Part shown: one piece after another, positions 1 to 9,455 of the stretch
Numbering within the stretch: the stretch's first letter is position 1
Layout of the letters: the number at the start of each line of letters is the position of its first letter
Assembly: GCA_049999805.1 (NCBI GenBank)
Contig: JBNGIO010002950.1
Span: forward strand, 1-22,568
Source of the DNA: Folioceros fuciformis
Lineage: Eukaryota > Anthocerotophyta > Anthocerotopsida > Anthocerotales
Direction: 5' to 3'
Length of the DNA stretch: 22,568 nt
Translations under genes and position numbers: made by a program
Notes under the pieces: model-generated
Databases searched by the model: none
The model's input: the letters and a program-made list of their open reading frames with translations, nothing else
What the model was told of the DNA's origin: nothing

Positions 1-103
1 CGGCATCTTACCAAAATAGTTTTCACTTAATTCTGCATTTCGATTGTAATTTTAAAAAAAATATTAATTATAGTTATTTAATGTTGAATCACTCCACAAG
101 TAT

Positions 104-318
104 GATAGTTGGAGATCGCAACTATAGAGGCTGCGAATTGATGGATTTTAGGGTTTTGAAGATTCTAAATTCCTATGTCAATAGAGTTGTTTTGCAAGTT
201 AATGTTGAGAAGATAGTTCGAGATCGCAATTATAGAGCTACGAATTAATGGATTTTAGGGTTTTGAAGATTCTAAAGTCCTATATCAATAGAGTTGCTTT
301 GCAGGTTAATGTCCCTTT
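104..318. repeat. Tandem direct repeat, two copies of about 107 bp
   Basis: Two adjacent, similar copies lie at about 104-211 and 212-318. Each starts with GATAGTT followed by GAGATCGCAA and contains GGATTTTAGGGTTTTGAAGA, and each ends near GTTAATGT. They differ by scattered substitutions and a one-base length change, so this is an old duplication. The short open frame over the second copy has no recognisable protein and is most likely chance. Confidence 0.85.
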
Positions 319-387
319 TTTGTCTACTTCTTCTACAAGTCACCTTCCCTTCTCTACTATTAGCATGGGCCGACCATGGAGGGGTAT

Positions 388-473
388 CAATACTAGACTA
401 AGCATAAGATACAAGGTAGGAGGAGCCCTTCAATACTAGACTAAGCATAAGATACAAGGTAGGAGGAGCCCTT
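388..473. repeat. Perfect 43-bp tandem duplication
   Basis: The 43-base unit starting CAATACTAGACTAAGCATAA and ending GGAGGAGCCCTT occupies 388-430 and again 431-473 with no difference and no spacer. The identity shows a recent duplication, in contrast to the diverged repeat just upstream. Confidence 0.95.
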
Positions 474-593
474 TTGGCTATGGTTCACTTTAACGTCTTG
501 GTTGTTACAACCTTGTTGATATCACATGACCTATGATATCCTTTAATGATTCATAACACTCATATCTTGGGTCCGACCAATTGTATTAAGGAA

Positions 594-890
594 GCCTTCG
601 AGCTTTTTTCTTTGGAGCTAGCTCGTTTTGGACTAAAAGTGAATATTTGAGAGTAGCATTTGGTCCACCTCTTGGAGATTATCTCTTTATCTTCCCATAG
701 GATGAACTTGTCTCCTTGTAAGGTTTGTGAGTAAAAGGTGTTCCAATGGGGCCTCCAACCTTTATACAGAAGTTTAAGGTCATGGCTTTTGAGGAAGACA
801 TAACTCCTGTGGATGACCTTTCCAAATTGGGGACTGATACGTTGCTTTTAGCATTTCTCTTCATGTTTTGCTCCAGCTTGGGCTATCTTC
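594..890 (+). pseudogene. Decayed reverse-transcriptase-like fragment (probable LINE-type remnant)
   Basis: Two short peptide stretches in different plus frames resemble the part of a LINE-type reverse transcriptase downstream of the catalytic centre. At 594 the frame reads AFELFSLELARFGLKVN, like the 'GLkvN' block. At 737 it reads GVPMGPPTFIQKFKVMAFEE and continues to VDDLSKLG, like the 'LGvPiG' block and following helix. The frames differ and stops interrupt them, so the fragment is dead. No catalytic YxDD motif, endonuclease or poly-A end is visible. The family call rests on recalled motif shape only; another RT class is possible. Confidence 0.45.
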
Positions 891-926
891 TTCACATAGT
901 ACCCCATTATGGGAGTACTATGTGAA
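891..926. repeat. Near-perfect inverted repeat (hairpin or cruciform)
   Basis: The left arm TTCACATAGTACCCCAT pairs with the right arm ATGGGAGTACTATGTGAA with one bulged base and almost no loop. It lies directly after the RT-like fragment. It could be a MITE terminal relic or a chance palindrome. No run of T follows on either strand that would suggest a Pol III product. Confidence 0.8.
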
Positions 927-1715
927 AAAAGAAAGATGCAAGAAAGAAGAGAAGTGGAGAAAGTTGCTAGTATGATTCAAAAACCTAAATGCAAGAAAGA
1001 AACCCTATAAAGTCTTCCTTTCATCTACATATGTACTGCATGCACCCAAGCAACTTCAGCTAAATTAACAAAGTATTAGCTTTACATCTATTAAGGTGGC
1101 ACAAAATAAGTGTGCACTTTAAGGGAAGAATTCGCCTACGACTCGGAGGGCTGGCTTGGGCTGGAAACTATGTGTCCGTAACTCTTATGTATGTGGCTTG
1201 TTTATGCCCTCTCCTTCCCTTCCTGGACTATTTTTGGATGACCCATACAGTGGATCCAGTTTTTAGGCGAATGCGGTTCACTTTTTGCGCTGGTTCAAAC
1301 GGTGAGGGCCAGGCCTGACGTGAAACACTTACTTGTGGGCTGGCCCCCCAGCTGCGGTACTGAGTGATGTTGACCTTGTGCCGTAAAGATTTGAGGGACA
1401 ATCACCTGGCTGCGAATCCTTCCTGTCTCCAATGTGTGGGTTGTGGGGCTTCTGCGGAAGTAGTCCATGTTGAGTGTGGAGACGGTTGGATGGAGAGGGT
1501 GAGTTTAAGCAAGCGGTAGTGGTAGGGAGTGGAGTGGCCACTGTGCCATACCTTTGGAGGCGGCCGGGAGAGCTGACCGAGAAGAACCGGTACCAGCCAA
1601 GCTTTAATGCTGGATAGATGCGGGTTGCTAATTTATGGATGATCCGAGATCTTCAGTGGTGGATGTGGCGTGTGAATTCGGACTGGACTGTCAGGAATGA
1701 GTAGGTACAGTGAAG
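927..1715 (+). promoter_or_regulatory. Upstream region of the GDAP2 homolog; no gene seen
   Basis: The first part (to about 1110) is A-rich with GCAAGAAAGA repeats (around 938 and 981). The rest is more GC-rich and resembles a 5' leader. The bases GGTACAG at 1704-1710, just before the first ATG, could be a splice acceptor of a 5' UTR intron. No convincing TATA box or coding exon was found, and the open frames here have no family resemblance. Confidence 0.35.
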
Positions 1716-4700
1716 ATGTATGCTAGAACGGCTGCCCGGGGCGGGCATTCGACAGAGTACACCGTCAAGTTGGACCAGGTGCCCCGCTGGAGTGAGCAGG
1801 ATCAAAGGCCATCGGAATCCGGAGGAGCGGCTGCTCGTCCCTCTTCGGAACACGCCTTTTCTGACCCGCTCACTTCCCTGTCGAGCGAGAATGGCAGCAG
1901 GGGATTGTCCACTAAGTTCCAGGTGGATAATGAGATCAACTCCAAGCTCTATTTGTGGCGAGGAACCCCTTGGGCTCTTGAAGTTGATGCCGTCGTCAAC
2001 TCTACCAATGAGGTATGAATTGCTCTTCGCTAGGGTTTCTCTGTCGATGCTGGATTTTTGTGGGCGAGAGATACAGGACCGTAGCGAGGTGAAATTTTGT
2101 TGTGCTTTCACCTCGTTGTGTTGCTGGTTCTAAATTTAAGGGTGAATGTCACCGTCAGAATATGGATGAGGCGCATAGCAGCCCTGGTCTACATGCGGCT
2201 GCAGGTCCAGGGCTTGCGGAAGAGTGCTCTACGCTGGTGAGTTTGGACAGATCGTTTGGTTTGTGATGTCGGTGGCAGGTGGGAATTTTACTCTGATAGA
2301 GGATGCTGGCTGTACCCAGGGAGGCTGCAGAACGGGCATGGCTAAGGTTACCAGTGGTTATGACCTACCTGCCAGGTGCTGGATTTATTCTGTGTATAGA
2401 GTGGATGTATTTTGAAAAGGCTTCGACGAAATTGTGGCCTTGAACACCTGGCATTTTGCAGGCGTGTTATTCACACTGTCGGTCCAATATATGCGATGAA
2501 GTATCAGACTGCTGCAGAAAATGCTCTTAGTCATTGCTACCGCTCTTGCCTGGAACTGCTTATTGAGCAAGGGCTTCAAAGGTGAGCCACGACTTGACTC
2601 TGGATAGCAATGCTCCTCGTTGCGTTGCTTGTGCTCAAATGTGTGGATTTGTGAATCTTACGTGTTAGTGTTCTCATGACCCAGTATTGCAATGGGCTGT
2701 ATCTACACTGAGGCGAAAGGCTATCCTCGAGAGCCTGCTGCCCATGTTGCAATAAGTAAGTGACTGAGCGTAGTGTGCGCTTACTGGGGGAAAATCTGGT
2801 TCTGTGGCTCACTTCATCTTCATCTGTCACCAGGGACGGTTCGTCGATTCCTGGAAAAGCACAAGAACAAAATAGTTGGTGTTGTATTCTGTACCACCAC
2901 GTCTGCTGACACAGAGATATATAAAAGGTATGAGTGTGCTGCACCCTATCTGTTGGTCCTCTTCTTCAAGGGTTTTGTCTCCTGGACGACGCCTTTATTT
3001 CAAATAACCGTATGTTCTTGTCAGAGCGTTTGAACAGCAGGCAGTGGCTATGTCGTTGCAGGTTGCTGCCACTGTACTTCCCCCGGGACAGTTTAGAAGA
3101 GGAGATTGCGTCTATGAAGCTGCCAGCAGATGTTGGAGACGAAAATGGCGAGACAGTTATCTCAGAGCGCAAAATCAGAATCTCTGCGCTTCCAGGAACA
3201 ACTGGAATGTCCCCACGAAGGCAGCCGACAGGGGGTGATGACTTTGCTGTAAACCATCGAGCCTTCGCACCTCTCAGGTGTTTATTTGTTACATTCAATC
3301 TTTTTGCCGCATTTCCAGTTTCCTCTGAAGCTGCCTGGAATTTTCTGACCTCTTCCTGTCTTCAGAACTGATTCTCTAGATGCCTTGGTGGATCCCATGT
3401 TCATGAGCATGACTCGGGACCCAGATCAGCGTCGCAAGGAACAATGGGAGAAGTCCGCTCAAGCACAGGCTGGTTGGGGTTGGGGTAAATGGCTAGGTCT
3501 AGGTGGTATCGGATTTTCTCCTATGGCTCCTGCAGAGGAGGACTCACTGCATGCCAGATACCTTGCGAGGGCTAATGCTGTTAATCTAACTGAAATCGCT
3601 GAAATGAAGATCATGTAAGTTTCTAACTATTATGCTCCCGTGAAGTTGTGTTAAGACACTGTTGGGATACTTCCAGGTGGGGTGGGCAGGAGGAAGGGAA
3701 GTGAACATTCTTTTGTAACAGGTTGTGTGATGGTGCACCTGCAGCTATCGAGGTGGAGTGGATGCTGATGGTAGGCAGGTTATGGTAATTGTGGGTGCAC
3801 ACTTTCTTCTTCGATGTTTGGATTTGGAGCGTTTCCTGCTTTACGTTGTCAAGGTATGATTCCAAACAATGCAGAACCAAGAAAAGTTTCAGTTAGGATC
3901 ACGGGTGCTGTTGGTAAGCACAGAAGTTCGAAATTGAATCTGTTGAGCTTATTGATGGTCTGCCTGGTACGCTGTGTCATGTCTGCATACTCGCTTCTGC
4001 TCCTGATTGTGGAGCTAGTCTTGTAATTTGCAGGAATTCGAACCAGTTATTCAAAGGCCTTATACAATAGTGTATCTCCAGTCTGCCGCTGCACTCCAGT
4101 TGTGAGCCCCGTTTACCTTGCTCCCATTCCTGTGCGTGGAAGTGCTTTGGATCTTGCTGCATTTCTTCTTACGTGTGAACAAATCAAACAGGCAGCCAGA
4201 CCTTGCCTGGATGGCTCACCTGCAGCAGATTCTTGGTCGCAAACACAGAAAAAACCTGCATGTAAGTGGTAATTTCTTACATGAGCCTCATTCTCGGCCG
4301 GGTTAGTGATTCCCATTTTTTGAGATAAGAACTGTAAAACTGACTTCCAGTGGCACTTAAAATTCTTCACTGGGCTTCAAGGCTGGGCTGTGCATGATTG
4401 TGTTACTTCTACTAGAACCTGAAGCGATAATCCACTCCTTTGTTCTGCCGTGCTGTGACGCAGGCGGTGTATGTTCTCCACTCGACACTTGGTCTGAGAG
4501 CAACGATCTTCGCCCTCCAACTATTTGTGGACTCGATGGTGTGTTGTCTGAGTGGATTTTGCAAAACCATAGCCCTGTATTCTGGACCACAGAAAAACTT
4601 GCGGGGGACTCCTCTGTCGACAATGGCAGAGCAGAGCACCTGCTGTGCATACTGCTTTTCGTGCGTGCATTCGTTGCTTTGGCTACGCAGCATGGTCATG

Positions 4701-5082
4701 CAGCTTTCTGCGGATGTCACATCTGCTAGATAGCAAGTCAGGCCGTCCTAAGTGCGGGCTAAGCGCATACTCTGTTGGTAGTCGTGGCGGTGACCGTTCT
4801 CGTCCCTTCATGTGTGCAGGTGTGGAAGAAGGTGGTTTACATCGAGAGGTTACTGGACCTGTTCCGGTATGTCCCGAGAGAGCAGCTGACCATACCGGAC
4901 TTCGTATTTCAGTAAGCAAACAAGACGCCGCTGGATTTACCCTTTTGTGGTGATCTATCTGAATGCCTGATAACGATAGACTTGTCACTTGCAGGCATGA
5001 CCTTGAGGTGAACGGGGAAAAAGGGCTTGGCGCCGACCCTAAGTCGAGAGCCGTGGCAGGCAGGCACCGCCTACCCTCATGA
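1716..5082 (+). CDS. GDAP2: GDAP2 homolog: macro domain plus CRAL-TRIO (Sec14-like) protein, 560 aa, 14 exons
   Basis: Exons by eye: 1716-2012, 2159-2236, 2320-2375, 2462-2581, 2685-2755, 2834-2927, 3062-3277, 3366-3614, 3745-3853, 4034-4101, 4192-4261, 4464-4538, 4820-4911, 4995-5082. All junctions are GT-AG and keep phase, giving 560 residues and TGA. The macro domain spans about residues 77-240. It shows KLYLWRG, VVNSTNE (93-99), HAAAGPGLAEEC (111-122), GGCRTGMAKVTSGYDLPAR (126-144) and HTVGP (148-152), the pattern of the ADP-ribose-binding macro fold. A linker of about 150 residues includes PRDSLEEE and a Gly/Trp-rich patch (GWGWGKWLGLGG). The CRAL-TRIO domain covers about 395-531 and begins YRGGVDADGRQVMVIVGAHF. 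This domain order defines GDAP2, and the length is close to what I recall for plant members. Biochemical function is not well established: ADP-ribose binding and lipid binding are inferred from the folds, and catalytic activity is uncertain. The ATG is the first in frame; an upstream exon in the 5' UTR is possible. Confidence 0.93.
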
Positions 5083-5794
5083 CAGGAGCCTCCCACCGAC
5101 CACAGCCTTCGTCCTCCTATGACAGCTTAGCTGCGAGGCCCTTCCTTTGCTATTGTAGGTGTGTGTCTGCAGCAAGCTGAGATTCCCTTGTGTGGCTCTC
5201 CCTCGTTGCCGGCAGCTCGCAGTTTTAGCTATGCTCCCGAGTCCAGACTTGTTGGTTGTAAGAAATGTATATTGCCAAGCCTGCCTAACATCCTGTCTGA
5301 TTGGTCCTGTCTGATTGGTCGTGCGCGTTGCACCCGGATTCCATGCCTGGTACGGTTGTATCGCATCGCTGCCGACGCCTGTCCATGATACGTGTCGGTA
5401 ACAAGCCAGCTGTCGCGACTTGCGCCCACCACCTGCTTCCTGTAGGTCACCGCACCAACGAGGGGCGATGAGATTGAAGGGGGTCCGTGGAACAGGGGAT
5501 TCGGATAACGTATGTGACTCAACGTGCTGACTTGTTTGCTGCGATCCTCCCGCCCCTGTGTGCCTGGTGAGGGACTGACAGCAGTCCAGCCCCAGCCCGA
5601 CTCTGCGCACTTTCGGAGAGGTGCCTAAATTTGTGCAGCTTACTGGGGTAGGAGTGTTGGAAGCTGGACGTCCTGATAATGGAGGCGCGTGGCGTTGTGC
5701 GTTGGGGATCGGTCCCTGGACGTGGTGGGTTGTATGGGCCTGGACTTTGTGTTTGCAGGAGGCGAAGTGGGGTGTGAGCTTTGGATGTGCAGCC
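5083..5794 (+). promoter_or_regulatory. Region between GDAP2 stop and lipase ATG: 3' end, promoter, probable 5' UTR intron
   Basis: No coding exon is recognised in these 712 bases. Position 5756-5758 is a good acceptor (GTTTGCAG before GAGGCGAAG), 36 bases before the lipase ATG, so the lipase leader is probably spliced. The open frame continues upstream of the ATG to 5621, but its residues (Trp- and Gly-rich, crossing the acceptor) do not look like protein. Confidence 0.4.
5292..5319. promoter_or_regulatory. Two tandem inverted CCAAT boxes in a 14-bp repeat
   Basis: The unit CCTGTCTGATTGGT occurs twice without a gap (5292-5305 and 5306-5319). Each copy holds ATTGG, the reverse of CCAAT, at 5300-5304 and 5314-5318. 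CCAAT boxes bind the NF-Y complex in plants. The site is about 450-500 bases upstream of the lipase ATG, a plausible promoter position if a 5' UTR intron exists. Function is inferred. Confidence 0.4.
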
Positions 5795-7282
5795 ATGGGG
5801 AGCTTGGCAAAGATCATCCGGGATGACAGGCATCCGGCATGGCTGGTGGATGCGATTATCATGTCGGCTGTGGTGTACAGCTCCAGCCCACAGGCAGAGC
5901 TGGAGACGATGAAGGCAGACTACGGGTTGGACACCTCTAAGTACGAGTTCATACGGGAGGACGAGCTGAAGGATGCGGGATTCGTGAGGTGCCACCAGAC
6001 TTTGTTGATTGTACGGAGCAGGACGGTGCAGTCACCACGGCCGCATATCGTGGTGGCGTGCAGGGGCACCACGGATGTGAGTGACGCCATAACCGACCTC
6101 AATTTCATGCACCGGACAATGAGCCTGGGTGAGGGGTCTGCGCATGCGGGGTTCCTGGATCGAGCGAAGAGCATCCCGCTGGACTACTTCCGGCGGTTGT
6201 TGATCAGGGGGGAGAATCTGGTGTTGACAGGGCATTCCTTGGGGGGAGCGGTGGCCTCGCTTCTGGCCTTGAGATTGCTGGAGGCGACAGGGAGGTGGTG
6301 CCATGAGCAGGTGCAGTGTTACACCTTCGGGTGCCCGTTTTTTGCTGACTTCAGGCTGGCGAAGCACATCAATGCGCAGTATAAGCAGCACTTCGTGCAC
6401 ATCGTGTCGAGGAGCGACATTGTGCCCAAGGTCATGCCTCTGGCGTACACTCTCTACACGCTGTGGGCGGGCTTGCAGGCGGGCCCGTTCGAGGATTTCG
6501 TGCATCTATCCAGGGTGAGCGTGCTGCTGCTTCAGCTGGCATCCAAGCTGAAACCCTTGAGACGGCACACCAGGCTGCCCACGCTGGCCCTGGGGACGCA
6601 GGCGCTCACCTTCTGCCCGGGTCTATTCAGGGTTTTGTTGCACCGGGCAATCGCTTTGGCCCTGTCCCACCACTCCGGGTACGGGTACACCTTCGCGGGG
6701 CACATGGTCCTGCTGGACCCGGAAACCAGCAAGCTGGAGCACGCAGACAGCGAGAAGTGGACCATGGGGAAACATTTGAATTTCCACTTTGGCTGCGTGT
6801 CCCTGGATGTGGTGAAGGGGCACAGCCTGGTGAGCTACATCGAGAACGTTTTTACAGTCCAGTCGGCGGGAAGCAGGGTGGCTGTGGGAAGCAGCGTTAC
6901 CACGGGGTCGGCATCTGCTGTCAGCCCCAGAGTTGAGCTCTGCAAGGCCACACTGCGCATGAAATGGTTCGGTAAAACCCCACACATTCCCAAGCAGGTG
7001 AAGCATGTGCCGATGCAAGAGCTGGGAAAGAGCAGGTCCTTGAGCAAGAAGAAGAAAGCAGTGAAAGCTCTGCGGAGTTCGGTTGCATGCCTCATCTTTG
7101 CACGACGAATGCAAGAAGCTGCCCCCGAGTTCGTGCAAAGGCGAAAGAACATCACCTTGGGGCGCCGATTCTTGGGCACTCGAGGCAGCCGGTCGCGATT
7201 GACTCAAAAGTTCGACCGCATTTTTGTCATCTCGTCCGGGCTGTTTGCCCTCGTACATGTGGGCAGATACATTCGCCGCTGA
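5795..7282 (+). CDS. Class 3 lipase (alpha/beta-hydrolase, acylglycerol lipase type), 495 aa, no intron in the coding part
   Basis: The protein hydrolyses ester bonds of acylglycerols or related lipids, judging by family. The nucleophile elbow GHSLGG puts Ser at residue 148. The acid is likely Asp208 in SRSDIVPKV and the base His343 in KGHSLVSYIE. ACRGTTDVSDAITDLNF (88-104) is the conserved strand and oxyanion region of Pfam Lipase_3, followed by HAGFLDRA. Together these match plant diacylglycerol-lipase-like proteins. After about residue 355 comes a basic tail (SKKKKAVKALRSS and Arg-rich stretches) ending in a short hydrophobic segment, IFVISSGLFALVHVG, which may touch a membrane; I do not recognise the tail as a domain. 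The Met at 5795 is chosen because it follows a good splice acceptor at 5758 and begins sequence that reads as protein. No signal peptide is visible. The gene ends 257 bases before the stop of the oppositely oriented DUF26 gene. Confidence 0.9.
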   Translation: MGSLAKIIRDDRHPAWLVDAIIMSAVVYSSSPQAELETMKADYGLDTSKYEFIREDELKDAGFVRCHQTLLIVRSRTVQSPRPHIVVACRGTTDVSDAITDLNFMHRTMSLGEGSAHAGFLDRAKSIPLDYFRRLLIRGENLVLTGHSLGGAVASLLALRLLEATGRWCHEQVQCYTFGCPFFADFRLAKHINAQYKQHFVHIVSRSDIVPKVMPLAYTLYTLWAGLQAGPFEDFVHLSRVSVLLLQLASKLKPLRRHTRLPTLALGTQALTFCPGLFRVLLHRAIALALSHHSGYGYTFAGHMVLLDPETSKLEHADSEKWTMGKHLNFHFGCVSLDVVKGHSLVSYIENVFTVQSAGSRVAVGSSVTTGSASAVSPRVELCKATLRMKWFGKTPHIPKQVKHVPMQELGKSRSLSKKKKAVKALRSSVACLIFARRMQEAAPEFVQRRKNITLGRRFLGTRGSRSRLTQKFDRIFVISSGLFALVHVGRYIRR

Positions 7283-7539
7283 CACCCAGCTCCGTGGCCG
7301 ACATCGCCTCGGGGGCCTGTCCTTTGTCTCTCATTTCTGCTGCATTCATTTCCAAAGTCAGCACCACAAGACAAAAATTTGAACAAAACCGCACTTTATT
7401 AATACATGTTTCTTCTCTTCAGCACCACACATAAGTACTTACTGGTGCCTATGTTTCAAATGTTTTATTCTATGAATATCAATTTTAAAAAAAAAACAAA
7501 TATGAATCAGGCTGGGGTAGCTAAAATGGTAAAAAATTG
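7283..7539. other. Tail-to-tail spacer between lipase and first DUF26 gene
   Basis: These 257 bases hold the 3' ends of two convergent genes. Composition drops from GC-rich to AT-rich at about 7360. The plus strand has AATACATG and TTTTATTCTATGAATA stretches that could serve as plant polyadenylation signals. No gene was seen. Confidence 0.5.
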
Positions 7540-7968
7540 TTAAAAATCAAAGTTATAGAATTTATAGTATTCATAACGGGCATTACAATCTACTTGTTGG
7601 CCGAATGCACCTTTGGAGTTATGACAAGTTTGAGACATTCGCTCCCACAAGACTTCCAGGCAAGAGCTACATTCATTGAAGTCCAGTTTACCAGGACAAT
7701 GAATTTGGGCATAAATCTCTTCGTTCTCGGGGTTAGCAAACTTTGTGTTCTTTACTTTCTCTCTCACGTAGGAGAAAAGGGAGGAGGGTGGAAGGAGACG
7801 GTAAAGGAAACGCATGGTTGCATAAGCATATTGAATATCACTCATGGATGCTGAATTTGGGCTGCATTCAAGTGACAAGAGTGTATCATTATATCCTTGA
7901 GCTGGAACAATTGTTCCACAATAAAATGCCATGCAAGACATGACGATTATCCACTTGAAGTTCGACAT
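7540..7968 (-). CDS. Secreted cysteine-rich protein with one Gnk2/DUF26 domain, 142 aa
   Basis: The single-exon frame starts with ATG at 7968. Residues 1-25 form a signal peptide with a hydrophobic core (WIIVMSCMAFYCGTIV) and a likely cut after AQG. The mature part has six cysteines at 35, 91, 100, 103, 115 and 128. Cys91-X8-Cys100-X2-Cys103 is exactly the DUF26 signature C-X8-C-X2-C, and the final CNARYEYYKF matches the conserved C-terminal 'C..RYe' block. Three disulfides are expected. Family members with a single domain include the mannose-binding antifungal Gnk2 of Ginkgo; others are double-domain secreted proteins or receptor-kinase ectodomains. No transmembrane or kinase part follows, so this is a free apoplastic protein. 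A defence role is inferred from the family only. Codon use is AT-rich, unlike the flanking genes. Confidence 0.88.
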   Translation of the reverse strand: MSNFKWIIVMSCMAFYCGTIVPAQGYNDTLLSLECSPNSASMSDIQYAYATMRFLYRLLPPSSLFSYVREKVKNTKFANPENEEIYAQIHCPGKLDFNECSSCLEVLWERMSQTCHNSKGAFGQQVDCNARYEYYKFYNFDF

Positions 7969-9026
7969 TCTTGTAGATTAAAGAAAGTAAGAAAGTTTGT
8001 GAAACCAGATGAAGCCAAAGCCAAGCACGCTTACTTTATCTTACTGATAATCTATTCCATTCCCAAAAGATAATGCAGTAAGATTAAAGCCAATGAGCTA
8101 GCAGCATCAATAATCATCTCACATATTAATAGCCAACCACATCAATAGTAAGCTTTGTGATACCAGTTAAAAACATGTGCAACAAGTGAGTGAGGCGTAG
8201 AAAAAAGTCAAGAATCTTAAGTAGGTGAACTACACAAATCTTAAACATTGCATAGGAATTCTCAACTCAAAGCATAATTGGAGAAAATAAAAAGAAAAAA
8301 AAAACTCCCAAACATTATTCATTTTATAATAAATCTAGAATAAACTGAACTAGTATAAAATATGCTTACTTCGTTATGTATACAAAGTGATAGAAAACTA
8401 GCTAAGTTATGTCTTCGCTCTTCTACCACCTTGTACTAATTTCCTCTCATCAAAATGAAAGAGGATTGTTTTATCTTTCCTTGGAATTGGAAAAACACAT
8501 GACTGTGGGTACAAAAGAATCTCATGGTAAGATTACGAAAAAGTTTCCTTTCACACTCATAAGGATATTTTCTTTTTTTTATGCCGCTAAGTTATGTGCT
8601 TAACTCAATGTGCAAAGGTCTACAAGTTCGGTTTAAGGAATTCTCTATAATATTCATTTCATCCTTCTCGATGTTGTGTTGTATTGTGTTATGTACTAGG
8701 CTAGTCCCATTTCATCCTTTGAGGGCCTCATTTCCTCATGAAGAACTAGGATTAGAGTTAGAGCTTAAGCCGATTCGAGCCTTGGTGGTGAGCCACAAAA
8801 TAACAATACCATTAATTTGACCCAATCACCAAAGGTAGATATCTAGTTGTAGGTCCATGGAGACTATTAACACTTAGCTTCAAAGTCCTTAGACTCTTTG
8901 CAACATTGATTGCTCCTAATGAACATCCAAAAAACAGTTTACAAGACATCTTTATCAATATACTTGTAATAACTGTGCTAATTTTTTAACATTTTTATGG
9001 TAGTTTGGAGTCTCGATATCAAACTT
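7969..9026. other. AT-rich intergenic stretch between the two DUF26 genes
   Basis: This stretch of 1058 bases should contain the promoter of the first DUF26 gene (at its left end, read on the minus strand) and the 3' end of the second. The element GCTAAGTTATGT appears near 8402 and 8586. Short open frames on the plus strand at 8409-8603 and 8581-8820 are low-complexity and resemble nothing I know. I see no RNA gene or clear transposon end. Confidence 0.4.
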
Positions 9027-9455
9027 TCATTGAAAGAAGTTCCAAAACTCAAAATGAAGAGCACAATGTTCTGCACTAAGCGAAGCGCCTTTGGATGATC
9101 CACATACTTCAAGCCACTTAGTTTCTAGCAAATAAGTTAAACATAATCTACACATAGGTGAATTAGTTTTACAACTAGCTTCTATGTATATATTTTCATA
9201 CAAGTTTGCAACTAATATTACCCTACGACTCCAAGGTGGGTTCTTCTCTTCATTTACTGACTTGTTTATAAATATTTTGGTTTGCCATAGTATTAGATCT
9301 ACATGATCATACGTTATCCTTTCTGCATTACAATTCAAAGAGAAGTTACTTTCGAAGTAATTTGGATTTGATATTGCATGGAGACCAAGAGCTGTAAGGA
9401 CGTATAGTATACTGATTTCAAGCAATATCATCTTAAGTTTTAGTTTATTCTCCAT
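9027..9455 (-). CDS. Divergent secreted Gnk2/DUF26-like cysteine-rich protein, 142 aa
   Basis: The single-exon frame starts with ATG at 9455. The N-terminus has a lysine-rich start and a hydrophobic core (MILLEISILYVLTALGL), a likely signal peptide of about 26-29 residues. Six cysteines lie at 42, 95, 102, 105, 118 and 131, in the same order as in the gene at 7540-7968. The spacing Cys95-X6-Cys102-X2-Cys105 is two residues shorter than the DUF26 C-X8-C-X2-C signature, and the end CALHFEFWNF replaces the usual C..RYe block. Length, orientation, signal peptide and cysteine order make it a diverged tandem paralog. A decaying gene is a less likely reading, since the frame is intact. An extracellular role is inferred. 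Confidence 0.78.
   Translation of the reverse strand: MENKLKLKMILLEISILYVLTALGLHAISNPNYFESNFSLNCNAERITYDHVDLILWQTKIFINKSVNEEKNPPWSRRVILVANLYENIYIEASCKTNSPMCRLCLTYLLETKWLEVCGSSKGASLSAEHCALHFEFWNFFQ

Noticed and set aside
248-439. 63-codon frame in the left repeat region
   Set aside because: It reads through a tandem repeat and part of the 43-bp duplication; the sequence is chance translation of repeats.
104-473. CRISPR-like or satellite array
   Set aside because: There are only two copies of each unit with no regular spacers, in a plant genome; these are simple tandem duplications.
5077-5862. 261-codon open frame on the minus strand
   Set aside because: It overlaps the lipase leader and start in antisense, has no family motif, and its Thr/Ser/His/Pro-rich composition is what a reversed GC-rich region gives.
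6623-7285. 220-codon open frame on the minus strand
   Set aside because: It lies fully antisense to the lipase coding sequence, whose triad and motifs are intact; it is a shadow frame.
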